Below, in pieces: positions 9,248 to 17,949 of a stretch of DNA of 64,000 bases; position 1 is the first letter of the stretch; the number at the start of each line of letters is the position of its first letter. The stretch comes from DATFTE01 sp963840665. GTDB taxonomy: Bacteria; Acidobacteriota; Terriglobia; Terriglobales; Acidobacteriaceae. The translations under genes were made by a program, and so were the position numbers. The stretch lies in assembly GCA_963840665.1 (NCBI GenBank), contig CAWIZO010000001.1, forward strand, positions 186,001 through 250,000, given 5' to 3'. The notes beneath the pieces are model-generated. The model searched no databases. It had not been told where the DNA came from and worked only from the letters and a program-made list of their open reading frames with translations.

Positions 9248-10603
9248 TTATTTCTTGTCATTATCCTTGTCATCCCCGCTCTTGCCCGCATCTGGCTTCG
9301 CGCCGCTCTTGTCGTCAGTGCCTTTATCCGCAATCTGAACTTTGATCTTCGTGTTGTCGGGCAGACCATACGACCCCGAAGCGACAACGCGATCCCCCGC
9401 CTTCAATCCGTCCACGATCTGAACTTGATCGCCCTGCCGAATTCCCACCTTCACCGGCGTCTGGTGCGCCTTGTCGTCCTTATCGACGAGCATCACCGTG
9501 GTCGCGCCATCGTCTCCTGTCAACAGCGCGATCGCCGGAATGGCCAGCGCATCCGGCACCGTCTGCGCCGTCATCGAAACCTGAACGCTCGTCCCCGGCT
9601 TCAACTTTTCTTTCGTGTTCTTGGCTTGCACCCACACTTCTACGGTCGTGCTGTTCGGATCAAGCGCCGGACTGATGATCGTCACCTTGCCCTCGAACGG
9701 CTCTTCTTCCCCCGGCGCCGTGAGCGTTGCCTTGTCGCCCACCTTCAGCGCCGCTGCCTCCGGTTGCGGAATATGTGCCTTGGCAATCACCTGCGAAATG
9801 TCCATCACCGTGAGCAGCGGCATGCCTGCCGCCGCCATCTCTCCCGGATACAGCGGACGATCGGCAATCACTCCATTGATCGGACTGTGAATCTCGGAAT
9901 ATCCCAGCTGCGCAGCCGCCCCCTGATACTTCCCCTTCGCTGATGTCAATTGTCCTGCGGCTGACTTCAACGTTTGCTGCTTCTCCACCGCCATCATCGC
10001 GTCTAAGTGCTTCTGCGCGATTTCATATTGATTCTTGGCATTGGTGAAATCGACGCCCGCCTGGTCCAGATCCTTGCGTGGCAGGGCGCCTTCTTTGAAC
10101 AGTTCCTGACGGCTGTTGTAAACCTTTTCCTCGGCGTCATACATGCGCTTGGCCGCGTCTACGTCCAGCTGTGCTTTTTGAATGTCGGCAGGTAGACTGG
10201 CCGCCGTCGTAGTCTCGTATGCAGCCTGCGCCTGTTCGTAGTCGCCGCGATTCTGTTCCGCCGCCGCCGACAAATCACGGTTCTCGAGCACCGCCAGCAG
10301 TTGTCCCGCCTTCACGTGGCTGGCTCGCTGAATGTAATATTTCTCCACTGGAGCGCTGATCTTCGGCGTGATCGCTGACTGCTGCAAGGGATAAAGAATC
10401 GCCTGCGCCACAACGGTTCTCTGGAGCGGAGTCTTTTCGACCGTCGCGACTTGTACGGGGACCACCGGCTCTTTCTCAACCGGTTCTTTCGAGCAACCGG
10501 TGAAGGACGTAGCCAGAGCCGAGGTGAGAACCAGAAGCCCGAAGCCAGAAGCCCGCAGCCGGGTCTGACGACTGACGACTGAAGACTGACGACTGATTTC
10601 CAT
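9248..10603 (-). CDS. RND efflux periplasmic adaptor (membrane fusion) lipoprotein
   Basis: This 451-aa adaptor links the RND pump to TolC. It has a lipobox-like motif (TSFTGC, Cys about residue 38), a biotinyl-lipoyl half-motif (ITPKISAPVEKYYIQRAS, VKAGQLLAVLENRDL), a long coiled-coil hairpin (about residues 110-220), the second half-motif (YSEIHSPINGVIADR, YPGEMAAAGMPL) and a beta-barrel domain. The C-terminus is Lys/Asp rich. The ATG overlaps the stop of the upstream TolC gene by one base (TAATG), indicating translational coupling. Oddly, codons 3-22 lie in a 7-bp-period repeat array (10533-10594), so the N-region of the signal peptide is built from repeat units; a later start is possible but no better site is apparent. 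Confidence 0.9.
   Translation of the reverse strand: MEISRQSSVVSRQTRLRASGFGLLVLTSALATSFTGCSKEPVEKEPVVPVQVATVEKTPLQRTVVAQAILYPLQQSAITPKISAPVEKYYIQRASHVKAGQLLAVLENRDLSAAAEQNRGDYEQAQAAYETTTAASLPADIQKAQLDVDAAKRMYDAEEKVYNSRQELFKEGALPRKDLDQAGVDFTNAKNQYEIAQKHLDAMMAVEKQQTLKSAAGQLTSAKGKYQGAAAQLGYSEIHSPINGVIADRPLYPGEMAAAGMPLLTVMDISQVIAKAHIPQPEAAALKVGDKATLTAPGEEEPFEGKVTIISPALDPNSTTVEVWVQAKNTKEKLKPGTSVQVSMTAQTVPDALAIPAIALLTGDDGATTVMLVDKDDKAHQTPVKVGIRQGDQVQIVDGLKAGDRVVASGSYGLPDNTKIKVQIADKGTDDKSGAKPDAGKSGDDKDNDKK
10533..10594. repeat. Degenerate 7-bp tandem repeat array inside the adaptor signal peptide
   Basis: Nine consecutive 7-mers stay in register: variants of AGAAGCC (10533-10560), then GGGTCTG, then variants of ACGACTG (10568-10595). 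The array starts just inside the adaptor coding region and encodes most of its signal-peptide N-region. It belongs with five other heptad arrays in this window. Confidence 0.75.
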
Positions 10604-11988
10604 TAGAAGTTTCCTGTCAACGTTTGCAGTGTGGCGAGCGCCACCCGGAAACGTGCCTGCCCGTCATTGAAAGCATTCCTTGCTTGTGTCAACGTATTCT
10701 GCGCATCCACCACTTCGAGCACCGTGGCTTCGCCGCCCTGGTACCGCATGGTCGTGAGCCGCAAGCTGTCGGCCGCAAGCTCCGCCGATTGGTTCAGCGA
10801 CTCCAATTCCTGCCGCGACGTTTGCGCTTCCTCGTAAAAGTTGTGCAGCTTCGCCAGCAACTCGCGCTGCGTGGCACTCAATTCTACGCGCGCCTGATCG
10901 CGCCTCAAGGTCGCCTGTTTGAGCTTGCTCCGGTTCGATCCCCAATTCCATACCGGGAGCTGCAAGGTTGCGATCGCTGAATATCCCAGGTTGTGAAATT
11001 CCGCTCCCGTAACCGGATCGAATTGACGGGTCGCAAAGTGCGTGGCGTCGATACCGTAAAAATAATCCATGCTCAACGAGGGTAGAAATCCATTCCACGC
11101 TCCCGTGACTTCATCTTTCGAAGCTCGCAAAGTTTCTACCGCCGCCCGCAGCTCTGGATTCTTGTTTGCCGCAGCAGTTTGTATCTCCTGAAATGCCGGT
11201 AGCGCTTCCGGCAACTGCAAGTCGTCGACGACAGTAAAATTCTCGGTGAAGTCGGGGAACACCAGCACCGACAGCTCCAGACGGCTGCGGTTCATCTCCA
11301 GTTGCGCCTCCTGCAAATCACGATGTTGTTGCTGCTGCTGAATCTGTGCCTTGATTACGTCCGAGTGCGCCACTTCGCCGCCTCGTTCCAGCTTCTGGCT
11401 GATATCGAGAAAGCGCTGCGCCTCGGAGTCGGCCCGTTGCGCGGTCGCATACTTTCTTTCCGCCACCGCGAACCCGTAGTATGCCTGAACCACTGTCACA
11501 ACCAACCCGCGCGCCGCAATTTCCGCTCGCGCCTTCGCGGCCGCCTCCAAGGCTTGCGTACGGCGGAAGTCCGCGAAGTTCTGCAGCGATACATCCTGAT
11601 GCACATTGCCCTGGCTGACATATTCATGCACGCTGTTGTTGGCGATGTAGCGCACGAACCCCACTCCGTTGCCCTCTGTGTAAAGGAACGAGGTGTTGTA
11701 ATTCACGTTCGGCAGCAGCGCCGCGCGGCTCTGCACCTTGTCTTCTTTGGCGACGCCATAGTCTGTGACCGCAGAGTGGTAATCGGGATTGATTTTCTTG
11801 GCCCGCTCCAAGGCATCCTGCAACGTCAAAGTCAGGGGAGCGTTGTCCGTGGGCTGCCCGCCCGAGACCGTGTTCTGGCTGTTGGTTTGCGCCCAAGCGC
11901 CACCGCTCAGAGCCACCGCCAGGATCCCGGCACAAAGCGGAAACGATCGCTGGCGTGTCATCGAAAGTGTCGAAAACAGAGGTTTCAT
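10603..11988 (-). CDS. TolC-family outer-membrane efflux protein
   Basis: This outer-membrane channel component of the tripartite pump is about 461 aa from the chosen ATG at 11988 (ribosome site GGTGAG), which gives a clean signal peptide (RSFPLCAGILAVALSGGAWA). An upstream in-frame start at 12093 would add 35 residues with no signal-peptide logic. The mature part has the two OEP repeats: LTLQDALERAKKINPD near the N-terminus and the second copy after about residue 250, with long amphipathic helices (AEAQRFLDISQKLERGGEV, LRLTTMRYQGGEATVLEV). It is the first of the three pump genes and follows the two-component system genes by about 150 bp on the same strand. Confidence 0.9.
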   Translation of the reverse strand: MKPLFSTLSMTRQRSFPLCAGILAVALSGGAWAQTNSQNTVSGGQPTDNAPLTLTLQDALERAKKINPDYHSAVTDYGVAKEDKVQSRAALLPNVNYNTSFLYTEGNGVGFVRYIANNSVHEYVSQGNVHQDVSLQNFADFRRTQALEAAAKARAEIAARGLVVTVVQAYYGFAVAERKYATAQRADSEAQRFLDISQKLERGGEVAHSDVIKAQIQQQQQHRDLQEAQLEMNRSRLELSVLVFPDFTENFTVVDDLQLPEALPAFQEIQTAAANKNPELRAAVETLRASKDEVTGAWNGFLPSLSMDYFYGIDATHFATRQFDPVTGAEFHNLGYSAIATLQLPVWNWGSNRSKLKQATLRRDQARVELSATQRELLAKLHNFYEEAQTSRQELESLNQSAELAADSLRLTTMRYQGGEATVLEVVDAQNTLTQARNAFNDGQARFRVALATLQTLTGNF

Positions 11989-12142
11989 ATGCTCACCAAG
12001 GACCCCAACCGAAAGGTATTTTGAAGTACAGCAGATTAAGTAAACCTGAACCGCCTCATCGCCTTCAAACGCTGTAAATGCGGCTCTTTCCAACTACCCG
12101 TAGCGGGCGGAGGTCGTCATCTGCCCGCTTGCGCAGATGGAC

Positions 12143-13555
12143 TTACGAATCCCCTCCTGGAAGCTCCACTGTCATGCGCGTCCCCACCCCGGGTTCGCTG
12201 TCCACCGCGATTCCGCCACCATAGGCCTCTACCAGAGCTTTCGCGATCGCCAGTCCGAGTCCAAATCCTCCGGTGGCGCGGGCGCGCGAGGGTCTCCGCG
12301 ATAAAACCGTTCGAACACATACGGCAGATCCGCCTTCGGAATGCCCACTCCATGATCTTGAAAAACACCCGCGCCGGACCACCGTTATTCTTCGCCACCG
12401 TGACTTCCACCGAGGCTCCCTCGGGGCTGTAGCGCACCGCGTTCTCCAGCAGATTGATCCAGACCAACTGTAAGTCCTCCGGGTCGGCGCGAAACATCAC
12501 GGGGCCATTCGTGAAAATTGCAGCTTCGTATTCCGCGTTTCCGCCGAGCGGACGAATTCGCTCTACCGCCTCTTCGCAGGTTGCACCCAGATTCACCACT
12601 GGCAATCGCGCCGCAGCGCCCCATGTGCCCATTGCTCCGCGCGCGCAAGGCGCAACATCCATTGCAGAAGCCGTTCCAGTCGCTCCAGATCTTCCAAGCT
12701 CTGCTCCACGCCGCGACGATATTCGTCCGAGCTGCGTGGACGGTGCAATAACGACTGCAATGTCGATTTCAAAACTGCGACCGGAGTCTTCAATTCGTGC
12801 GCCGCGTTTCCCAGGAACTCCCTTTGCTGCGTAAACGAGTGCTCCAGTCGCGCCAGCATGGTGGTCATCGATTCGGTCAGCGGACGCAGTTCCGAAATCT
12901 GCTCTGCATCCTCCGGCACGTGCAGTTCCCACTGATTGGCCGAAACGAGTGACGCCTGCGTCGCCAATTCCTGCAGCGGCAGCAGTCCGCGGCGAATGCC
13001 CCATAGTGAAAGCAGGCCCGTGATCACCAGCAACAACAGGCTCGCGCCGGCGATGAACACTCCTGCTTCGCGTACCTGCTGCCGCAAATGCGCGGTCGGG
13101 GCCGCATACACCACCGTCAACGTAACGTCCGGGAGGTCCGCTTCGCGATCCAGAATCGGAACGCGCGTCAGGCGAACTGCCCGATAGCGAACGTGCCCAT
13201 ACTTGAATTTCCAGTAGCGCTCACCCGTCGGTGGGACTTCCAGACCGGCAGGCCAATTCTTCGATCGAGTAAGAAGCCCCGCCGTTCTCGGTCCAAACCG
13301 CGAACAGGTCGGGATGTCCGGATCCAGCGAATCCGGCACTAGGCGTTGGTCGAAGTACACTTTCCCGCTGTCGTCTTCTGCGTAGCGCACCAGCGCCGCG
13401 ATGCTGGTTGCGCGCGACTGTATGCCCGTATCAAGTGTAGAAAGCAAACGCCGGTTGGTGTAATAAACCCCGGCGAGCAACAATCCTGCCGCCAGCAAAG
13501 CTTGCGACAAGATGACGGTTGCGATCAGTCGCCTTTGAATGGAACTTCGCAGCAT
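12143..13555 (-). CDS. Two-component sensor histidine kinase, interrupted by three frameshifts
   Basis: The first part (13555 to about 12620) encodes TM1 (about residues 10-30), a periplasmic sensor region, TM2 (165-187), HAMP and the H-box with phospho-acceptor His253 (NAAHELKTPVAV). The N-box (LVWINLLENAVRYSPEGASV) continues in a second frame, the G1 region (DHGVGIPKADLPYVFERFYR) in a third, and the G2 region (ATGGFGLGLAIAKALVEAYG) back in the original frame, ending at 12143. Each change equals one missing base, near 12617-12624, 12358-12366 and 12268-12290. All kinase motifs are intact, so sequencing indels or very recent decay are likely. It is paired with the response regulator just upstream (3-bp gap) and probably controls the adjacent efflux operon. 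Confidence 0.8.
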
Positions 13556-13558
13556 TCC

Positions 13559-14230
13559 TTAATCCTGTAGGACGTAACCCTGTCCTCTGAGCGTATGAAT
13601 CAACTGCCGCGCGGATCCATCATTCAGCTTGCGCCGCAACCCGGAAATATAGACCTCAATCACATTGCTGAACTTTTCCCAGTTGTAGTCGTAAAGATGT
13701 TCGAGCAACTCCGTCTTCGACACCACCGCCCTCGGACGGTGCGCCAGATACTCCAACACGCGATACTCCATCGCGGTAAGCGTGATCGGCCGTCCGCCTC
13801 GCTCCACCGTGCGATTTACCGTATTCAACTGCAAGTCTCCAATCACCAAGACTGGGGAGGGCTGACCTTTGCCGCGCCGGATCAAGGCCTTGGTGCGCGC
13901 CAGCAATTCTCCCAGATCAAACGGCTTGGTCAGATAGTCATCCGCACCCGCATTGAGCAAGGCAACGACTGACTCTTTATCGTCGCGCGCCGTTACCACC
14001 AGCACGGGCGTGTGCTGCCCAAGCTTTCGGATGCGTTTCAACAATTCCATGCCGTCCATTCCCGGCAGCATCAGGTCCAGGAGTAAGAGATCGTAGACGT
14101 TCGATTCCGCCAGGAACAATCCTTCTTGGCCATCGGGCGCGATATCGACGGCATAACCCGCGCTCTCGCGCAAGCTCAGCGCGATGTTCTCCGCTAACCG
14201 GGTCTCGTCTTCAACAATCAATACGCGCAT
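13559..14230 (-). CDS. OmpR/PhoB-family response regulator
   Basis: The 223-aa protein has an N-terminal receiver domain (acidic pocket VEDE, phospho-acceptor Asp52 in LLLLDLMLPGMDG, conserved Thr in VVTAR and Lys in YLTKPF) and a C-terminal winged-helix DNA-binding domain (LTAMEYRVLEYLAHRPRAVV, VEVYISGLRRKL-type recognition helix, TLRGQGYVLQD). It starts the minus-strand unit that continues with the sensor kinase and the TolC-adaptor-RND genes. By analogy with CusR/MexR-type arrangements it probably activates the pump operon; the signal is unknown. Confidence 0.92.
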   Translation of the reverse strand: MRVLIVEDETRLAENIALSLRESAGYAVDIAPDGQEGLFLAESNVYDLLLLDLMLPGMDGMELLKRIRKLGQHTPVLVVTARDDKESVVALLNAGADDYLTKPFDLGELLARTKALIRRGKGQPSPVLVIGDLQLNTVNRTVERGGRPITLTAMEYRVLEYLAHRPRAVVSKTELLEHLYDYNWEKFSNVIEVYISGLRRKLNDGSARQLIHTLRGQGYVLQD

Positions 14231-14317
14231 GGCAGCCTATCCAGTTACTCACGGTCTACCTTAACCCGCCCTGAATCCGTTTGAAAGTAGAGGAGTTGAG
14301 CCACGAAACCCATAACG

Positions 14318-14332
14318 GGACTTCGAGTCCCA
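14318..14332. promoter_or_regulatory. Small perfect hairpin upstream of HTH pair 2
   Basis: The stem GGGACT / AGTCCC has a three-base loop, between the response regulator and the second HTH gene pair. It could be part of an operator or 5' leader; there is no further support. Confidence 0.2.
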
Positions 14333-14478
14333 TTCCTGAAGCCCGGTTACGCAGGGTCGGCTACGTGGTCCATCTCCAAACGTAAGCATTGATTCACTTT
14401 TCCCGCAGGCGAAGCTTTGGCGAAACACTTGCTTCTCCTTGGGACGTGCCTAAGCGGCATCGAGGCGAGGGAAGAACG

Positions 14479-14721
14479 ATGACCAGTCTTAACGAAATCA
14501 AAATTACTCAGCGCGATGAGCAAGTTCTCAAACTGCTGGTGCAAGGCTGCAGCAATAAGGAAATCGCAACCCAACTCAATATCAGCCCGCGCACCGTCAA
14601 ACAACATCTCCGCACGCTTTTTCTGCGCGCCGGAATCACCGATGGCCGCAAGCGGGTCAAATTGGCGACAGCCATGTTCATGAAGGAGCAAACAGAATCA
14701 TGCAACCACGTGATCGGTTAA
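14479..14721 (+). CDS. Small LuxR-type HTH protein (pair 2, gene A)
   Basis: This 80-aa protein consists almost only of a LuxR-type HTH (RDEQVLKLLVQGCSNKEIAT, SPRTVKQHLRTLFLRAGITD) followed by KRVKLAT, the same signature as the first 65 residues of the gene at 2581. The ATG at 14479 follows GAGGGAAG; an upstream in-frame ATG at 14389 lacks a ribosome site. Its 3' end overlaps the next gene by 22 bp in another frame. It lacks any receiver or ligand domain, so it is probably a DNA-binding subunit that works with gene B. Confidence 0.8.
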   Translation: MTSLNEIKITQRDEQVLKLLVQGCSNKEIATQLNISPRTVKQHLRTLFLRAGITDGRKRVKLATAMFMKEQTESCNHVIG

Positions 14722-14954
14722 CCGCAAAAGAAGTGCAAGTCGCAACCTTGGTCTGGGAAGGTCTTACCAACCGCGAGATCGCCGACGTGATTGGTACTAC
14801 CGAGCAGGTCGTCAAGAATTACTTGCGCAACACCTTTGACAAGCTTGGGGTATGGAGCCGTCTCGAACTCGCTCTTTACATCGCCGCTCACGGCGGCCCG
14901 AGCTGGACTGAAGAAATCGGCCTAACTCAGGCGGCAGTGTCACTTGCAGGCTAA
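14700..14954 (+). CDS. Small LuxR-type HTH protein (pair 2, gene B)
   Basis: This 84-aa protein is dominated by a LuxR-type HTH (LTAKEVQVATLVWEGLTNRE, TTEQVVKNYLRNTFDKLGVW). It starts at an ATG with AAGGAG nine bases upstream, inside the 3' end of gene A, so the two are probably translationally coupled. It is the paralogue of the 2790-3023 gene, and the A-B order and overlap are repeated in both places. The conserved pairing suggests an A/B heterodimer or a linked regulatory function; targets are unknown. Confidence 0.8.
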   Translation: MQPRDRLTAKEVQVATLVWEGLTNREIADVIGTTEQVVKNYLRNTFDKLGVWSRLELALYIAAHGGPSWTEEIGLTQAAVSLAG

Positions 14955-15304
14955 AGATACTCCGTGTCCCCGCTCATCGGGTCGGGTTATCCACAGGCGT
15001 TGAAGTGAGCTGTGTCACATGCTTCAAGGTTACAGCCATGTTAAAAACTGCAACAGTTGCCAGATTGAATTCGTCTTGACGCAGCTCACGAAGTAAGTTG
15101 CACCATTTTCGTGACAGAGCGCTGTGGACGACCCGCATGTCGTTGAATTCACGGGACCTCGCCGCGAGGGTTAGATGTTGACGAAGGCCCGCGCTGAGGG
15201 TAAACACGCGTTCGTCGTTTTCTTTGCGAGGGGCTCGCTGATCTGGCCGCGATTGATTGCATGGGCAGCGTAGTCCAGAACCTTGCGTTGAGATTGTTCC
15301 CCCT
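14955..15304. other. 350-bp intergenic region
   Basis: No open frame of convincing character and no clear hairpin terminator were seen. It separates the HTH pair from a CheY-like regulator read in the same direction and probably holds that gene's promoter. Confidence 0.4.
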
Positions 15305-15979
15305 ATGTTATCCGCTCAAACGAATGCGCCTGGCGTCACCATTCTGATTGTCGATGATTCCCCAGACATGCGACGCTACCTCCGTGTTTTGTTGGAGCTT
15401 GATCGCTATCAAGTCGAAACCGCGGAGGATGGCATAGAAGCCCTTCGGCGTCTCAAAGAAGGATGCCTTCCTGACGTCGTTCTCCTCGATCTGCAGATGC
15501 CGCGTTTAAATGGACTGCGCACCCTGCATCGCATCCGCAAACACCATCCCGATTTGAAAGTCATTATTTGTTCCGCGGAAGAGGATCCCCGCAAGTTGCG
15601 CCTCGCCGAAATGCTGGGTGCCAACGCCTACGTCAGCAAGCCGGTTCGCCACCTTTATCTCTCAGCAGCCGTCGAGCGTTGCCTGGGAGAGCAACCATCT
15701 GCTCACCCATCGCATGCCAGCATCATCACGCTCCCCACTCCAACTGAGGCAGTGTCCCGAGACGCGAATGGAGGCACCTCAAGCAATAACGCAAACGCGC
15801 ACCACCTCTTGCCAAGTGAGATGGCGAAGGAACAAACGCCATCGTCCGTCCAGTCGCGAAGCACCGTGAGACTTGGCGAGGCGGCGACAGATATTAGCCC
15901 CAGACATAAGTCCGGATTGGCGCAAGAGATCGATCCGCGTTCCATTCAGGAGACGGCTCTCCCTACATTGGCAACCTAG
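15305..15979 (+). CDS. CheY-like response regulator with unstructured C-terminal tail
   Basis: Residues 12-130 are a receiver domain (ILIVDDSPDMRRYLRVLLE, phospho-acceptor Asp in VVLLDLQMPRLNG, ICSAEE, VSKPVR). The remaining 90 residues are low-complexity and rich in Ser, Thr, Pro and Gln, without an output domain, so the protein probably acts through protein contacts. The start used is the ATG at 15305; another in-frame ATG at 15257 would add 16 residues, and neither has a strong ribosome site. The 3' end overlaps the convergent PilZ gene by 17 bp. Confidence 0.8.
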   Translation: MLSAQTNAPGVTILIVDDSPDMRRYLRVLLELDRYQVETAEDGIEALRRLKEGCLPDVVLLDLQMPRLNGLRTLHRIRKHHPDLKVIICSAEEDPRKLRLAEMLGANAYVSKPVRHLYLSAAVERCLGEQPSAHPSHASIITLPTPTEAVSRDANGGTSSNNANAHHLLPSEMAKEQTPSSVQSRSTVRLGEAATDISPRHKSGLAQEIDPRSIQETALPTLAT

Positions 15980-16619
15980 TGATGCTCTGCAGAAATTGCC
16001 TGAGCCGTGCCGTATCTTCAGGGGCGATTTCGCTGAATTCGATCCCTACTCCAAACCCCGGCCGGCTGCTCACCACTTTTCCTTTGACGATAAGCTTTTC
16101 GTCTCTTACCCACAGAACGATCTTGAGCTTCATCCCCTCTTTCAGGGGCATGGGCATTTCGACGAAGCATCCGCCGAGGCTCAGATCGGACGCCTTCCCC
16201 CAAACCTTTGTGCTGTCGCCCTCGGGATAGAGTTCCACCGAATTCACGCACTTCAGCCGCGGATGCTTCCGCCGTTCACTGCCTTTGGAGTGTCGGCCAT
16301 ATTCGTCTAAACCTGGCGCTGGGAGGGGAAAGTCCCAGAAAGGTTTTTCGGGAGCGACATTCTGCAACCCCACTTGGCCCTCAGCGGGTGTTCCGGCCCC
16401 TCCCGTCCACTTCACGCAGAATCTGCCCTTGATTGTGCCGTAAGCCAATCCGACGATTTCTCCCGACTTGATCTTCGCCCGCAGGCCGGAAAGCTTCGCG
16501 CCCTCTCGGCTGACATTCACGGTCGAAACATTCTCTGAGAAGGGACGTCCGGCGGCATCTGTCCCAAAAATGCGGACGGGGACCGTGAGGTCTTTCCGTG
16601 GTTCCCGGCGTTGACCCAT
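15963..16619 (-). CDS. Tandem PilZ-domain protein
   Basis: The 218-aa protein starts at the ATG at 16619. It has two PilZ-like domains. The first (about residues 5-95: REPRKDLTVPVRIFG, VSTVNVSREGAKLSG) keeps the fold pattern. The second (about 115-205) has the c-di-GMP-type signature RKHPR and DLSLGGCFVEM. Soluble cytoplasmic c-di-GMP binding is therefore likely, at least in the second domain. A GGDEF protein is encoded 1.3 kb away. The second domain resembles the PilZ domain at 31677-32345, especially the LGGCFVE and GMGGCFVET motifs. Confidence 0.8.
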   Translation of the reverse strand: MGQRREPRKDLTVPVRIFGTDAAGRPFSENVSTVNVSREGAKLSGLRAKIKSGEIVGLAYGTIKGRFCVKWTGGAGTPAEGQVGLQNVAPEKPFWDFPLPAPGLDEYGRHSKGSERRKHPRLKCVNSVELYPEGDSTKVWGKASDLSLGGCFVEMPMPLKEGMKLKIVLWVRDEKLIVKGKVVSSRPGFGVGIEFSEIAPEDTARLRQFLQSITRLPM

Positions 16620-16911
16620 ACACTTCGGCAACTTCCTTTCGCAGGATACGTTCGGGGCCCGAAGTAACGAGATGGTACCGCAGGTGGGGAACGCCACACC
16701 AGTGATCACCAACATCCCTGCGCCAAAGTGGGTAAAACGCTGCAAAAGCTTGCACGCAGGCCGCGATCTGGGCATAGAGCCGTCTGCAAATTGATGTACC
16801 GCAATGACTTGCTATGACCTGCTCGGTATTCGAATTGCATTTCCCAACACCGTGGTCCCAGCACCCTCGGCCCTTGCCTTTGCCGAGTGCGGAAAATCCG
16901 CGAGGTAGGCA
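16620..16911. other. 292-bp divergent intergenic region
   Basis: It lies between the PilZ gene (minus) and a small hypothetical gene (plus). A longer minus-strand reading of the PilZ frame enters here, but its composition is not protein-like. It probably holds both promoters. Confidence 0.35.
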
Positions 16912-17316
16912 ATGGCTTACAAAGAAACGTTTTGGATGGCATGCGACTCAACCGAGCAACTCCGCGCTGAGTACGGACCATTCCACACCCGGGCCGAAGC
17001 TGAAACCGAAGCGCGCAAGCTTGGCTTCGGATACCTTCTCCGCTACGAGCACCTCATCGGCGATAACGAGGACATTCAGGAAGTTCGCTGCATTTTCATC
17101 GAGTTGCCCCAGACTGCCGGACCCCGCCTGGTGCGCAAACTTCACACCCGCTGCGCCTCTTGCGGAGAATCGGCGGTTCACGATGAGCACTGGCGCGCCG
17201 AAGTTTGGGCCGATATTCACGAATTCGAGCACACCCGCCACCGCGTTCGCTTGTTCGAACAAACTCGCGCCGAAGGACTGAAGGAAATCGGCGACTGGCG
17301 CGACACCTGCGCCTGA
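16912..17316 (+). CDS. Hypothetical protein with CxxC motif
   Basis: A 134-aa soluble protein, start ATG with GAGGTAGG upstream. It is rich in Arg, Glu and His, with a single CASC motif near residue 90 followed by DEHWRAEVWADIHEFEHTRH. No family was recognised. The spacing of CxxC and the His/Glu cluster could bind a metal, but this is a guess. It stands alone between the PilZ gene and a small membrane-protein gene. Confidence 0.65.
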   Translation: MAYKETFWMACDSTEQLRAEYGPFHTRAEAETEARKLGFGYLLRYEHLIGDNEDIQEVRCIFIELPQTAGPRLVRKLHTRCASCGESAVHDEHWRAEVWADIHEFEHTRHRVRLFEQTRAEGLKEIGDWRDTCA

Positions 17317-17383
17317 TGCCTTGATCAACTCCTCCGGGTGTAACTCTTCGTCCATTTCTGCTATAAATCCCTGCTGAAAGCCT

Positions 17384-17833
17384 ATGACACTCGTCCTCTC
17401 GCTGATTTTGTCGCTCATCCCTTTGCTTGGTGTTGTTTGGATTGCGCTTTACGGCTCACTCACCACCGTCGACGGTCTCTTCATGGCGCTGATCCTGCTG
17501 GCGATGTCAGGCATCCTGATCCTGAACGCACTGCTCGAGCTGAAGAACAAGTTTCGTCCTTCGACCAGCGGATCTGCCAGTGTTTCGCGCGGTGGCGGAG
17601 GGCTCGTTCCCGGGCTGATTCAGCGCGGGCGCGTCGCCAGCGTGCAGTTCTTTGAAGCTCATGTCGGCCAGCCAAATAAGTCGATTGTCATGCTCGAGAG
17701 CGCGCCCAACGCCTCGCACATGGTTGTGGTTGAAGGCGATGTCCGCAACGCGCTGCCCGTGGGCCAAAAAGTAGAGATGACCCTGCGCAAGGACGGCACG
17801 TCCAACGTTCTGGTGAATGTGAACTACGCCTGA
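17384..17833 (+). CDS. Small two-TM membrane protein, hypothetical
   Basis: This 149-aa protein has two N-terminal membrane helices (LVLSLILSLIPLLGVVWIAL and LFMALILLAMSGILILNALL) forming a hairpin, followed by a soluble domain of about 90 residues with alternating beta-strand pattern (RGRVASVQFFEAHVGQPN, HMVVVEGDVRNALPVG, KVEMTLRKDG). It is not assigned to a family. It is followed by the GGDEF gene with a 116-bp gap on the same strand. Confidence 0.7.
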   Translation: MTLVLSLILSLIPLLGVVWIALYGSLTTVDGLFMALILLAMSGILILNALLELKNKFRPSTSGSASVSRGGGGLVPGLIQRGRVASVQFFEAHVGQPNKSIVMLESAPNASHMVVVEGDVRNALPVGQKVEMTLRKDGTSNVLVNVNYA

Positions 17834-17949
17834 GTTGGCTCACTGCCCCGTTACCAACGTAATCTCGCACCGCGTTTGCTCGTTTCCCGGCGGCTCTCAG
17901 CATTAGAAAATTGTCTATTGATCCGGAAGCGTGTGTCCGGAGGGAGCCC

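Noticed and set aside
6032..11988. Metal (CusCBA-like) export
   Set aside because: TM4 carries paired aspartates typical of drug exporters and no methionine-rich relay was seen.
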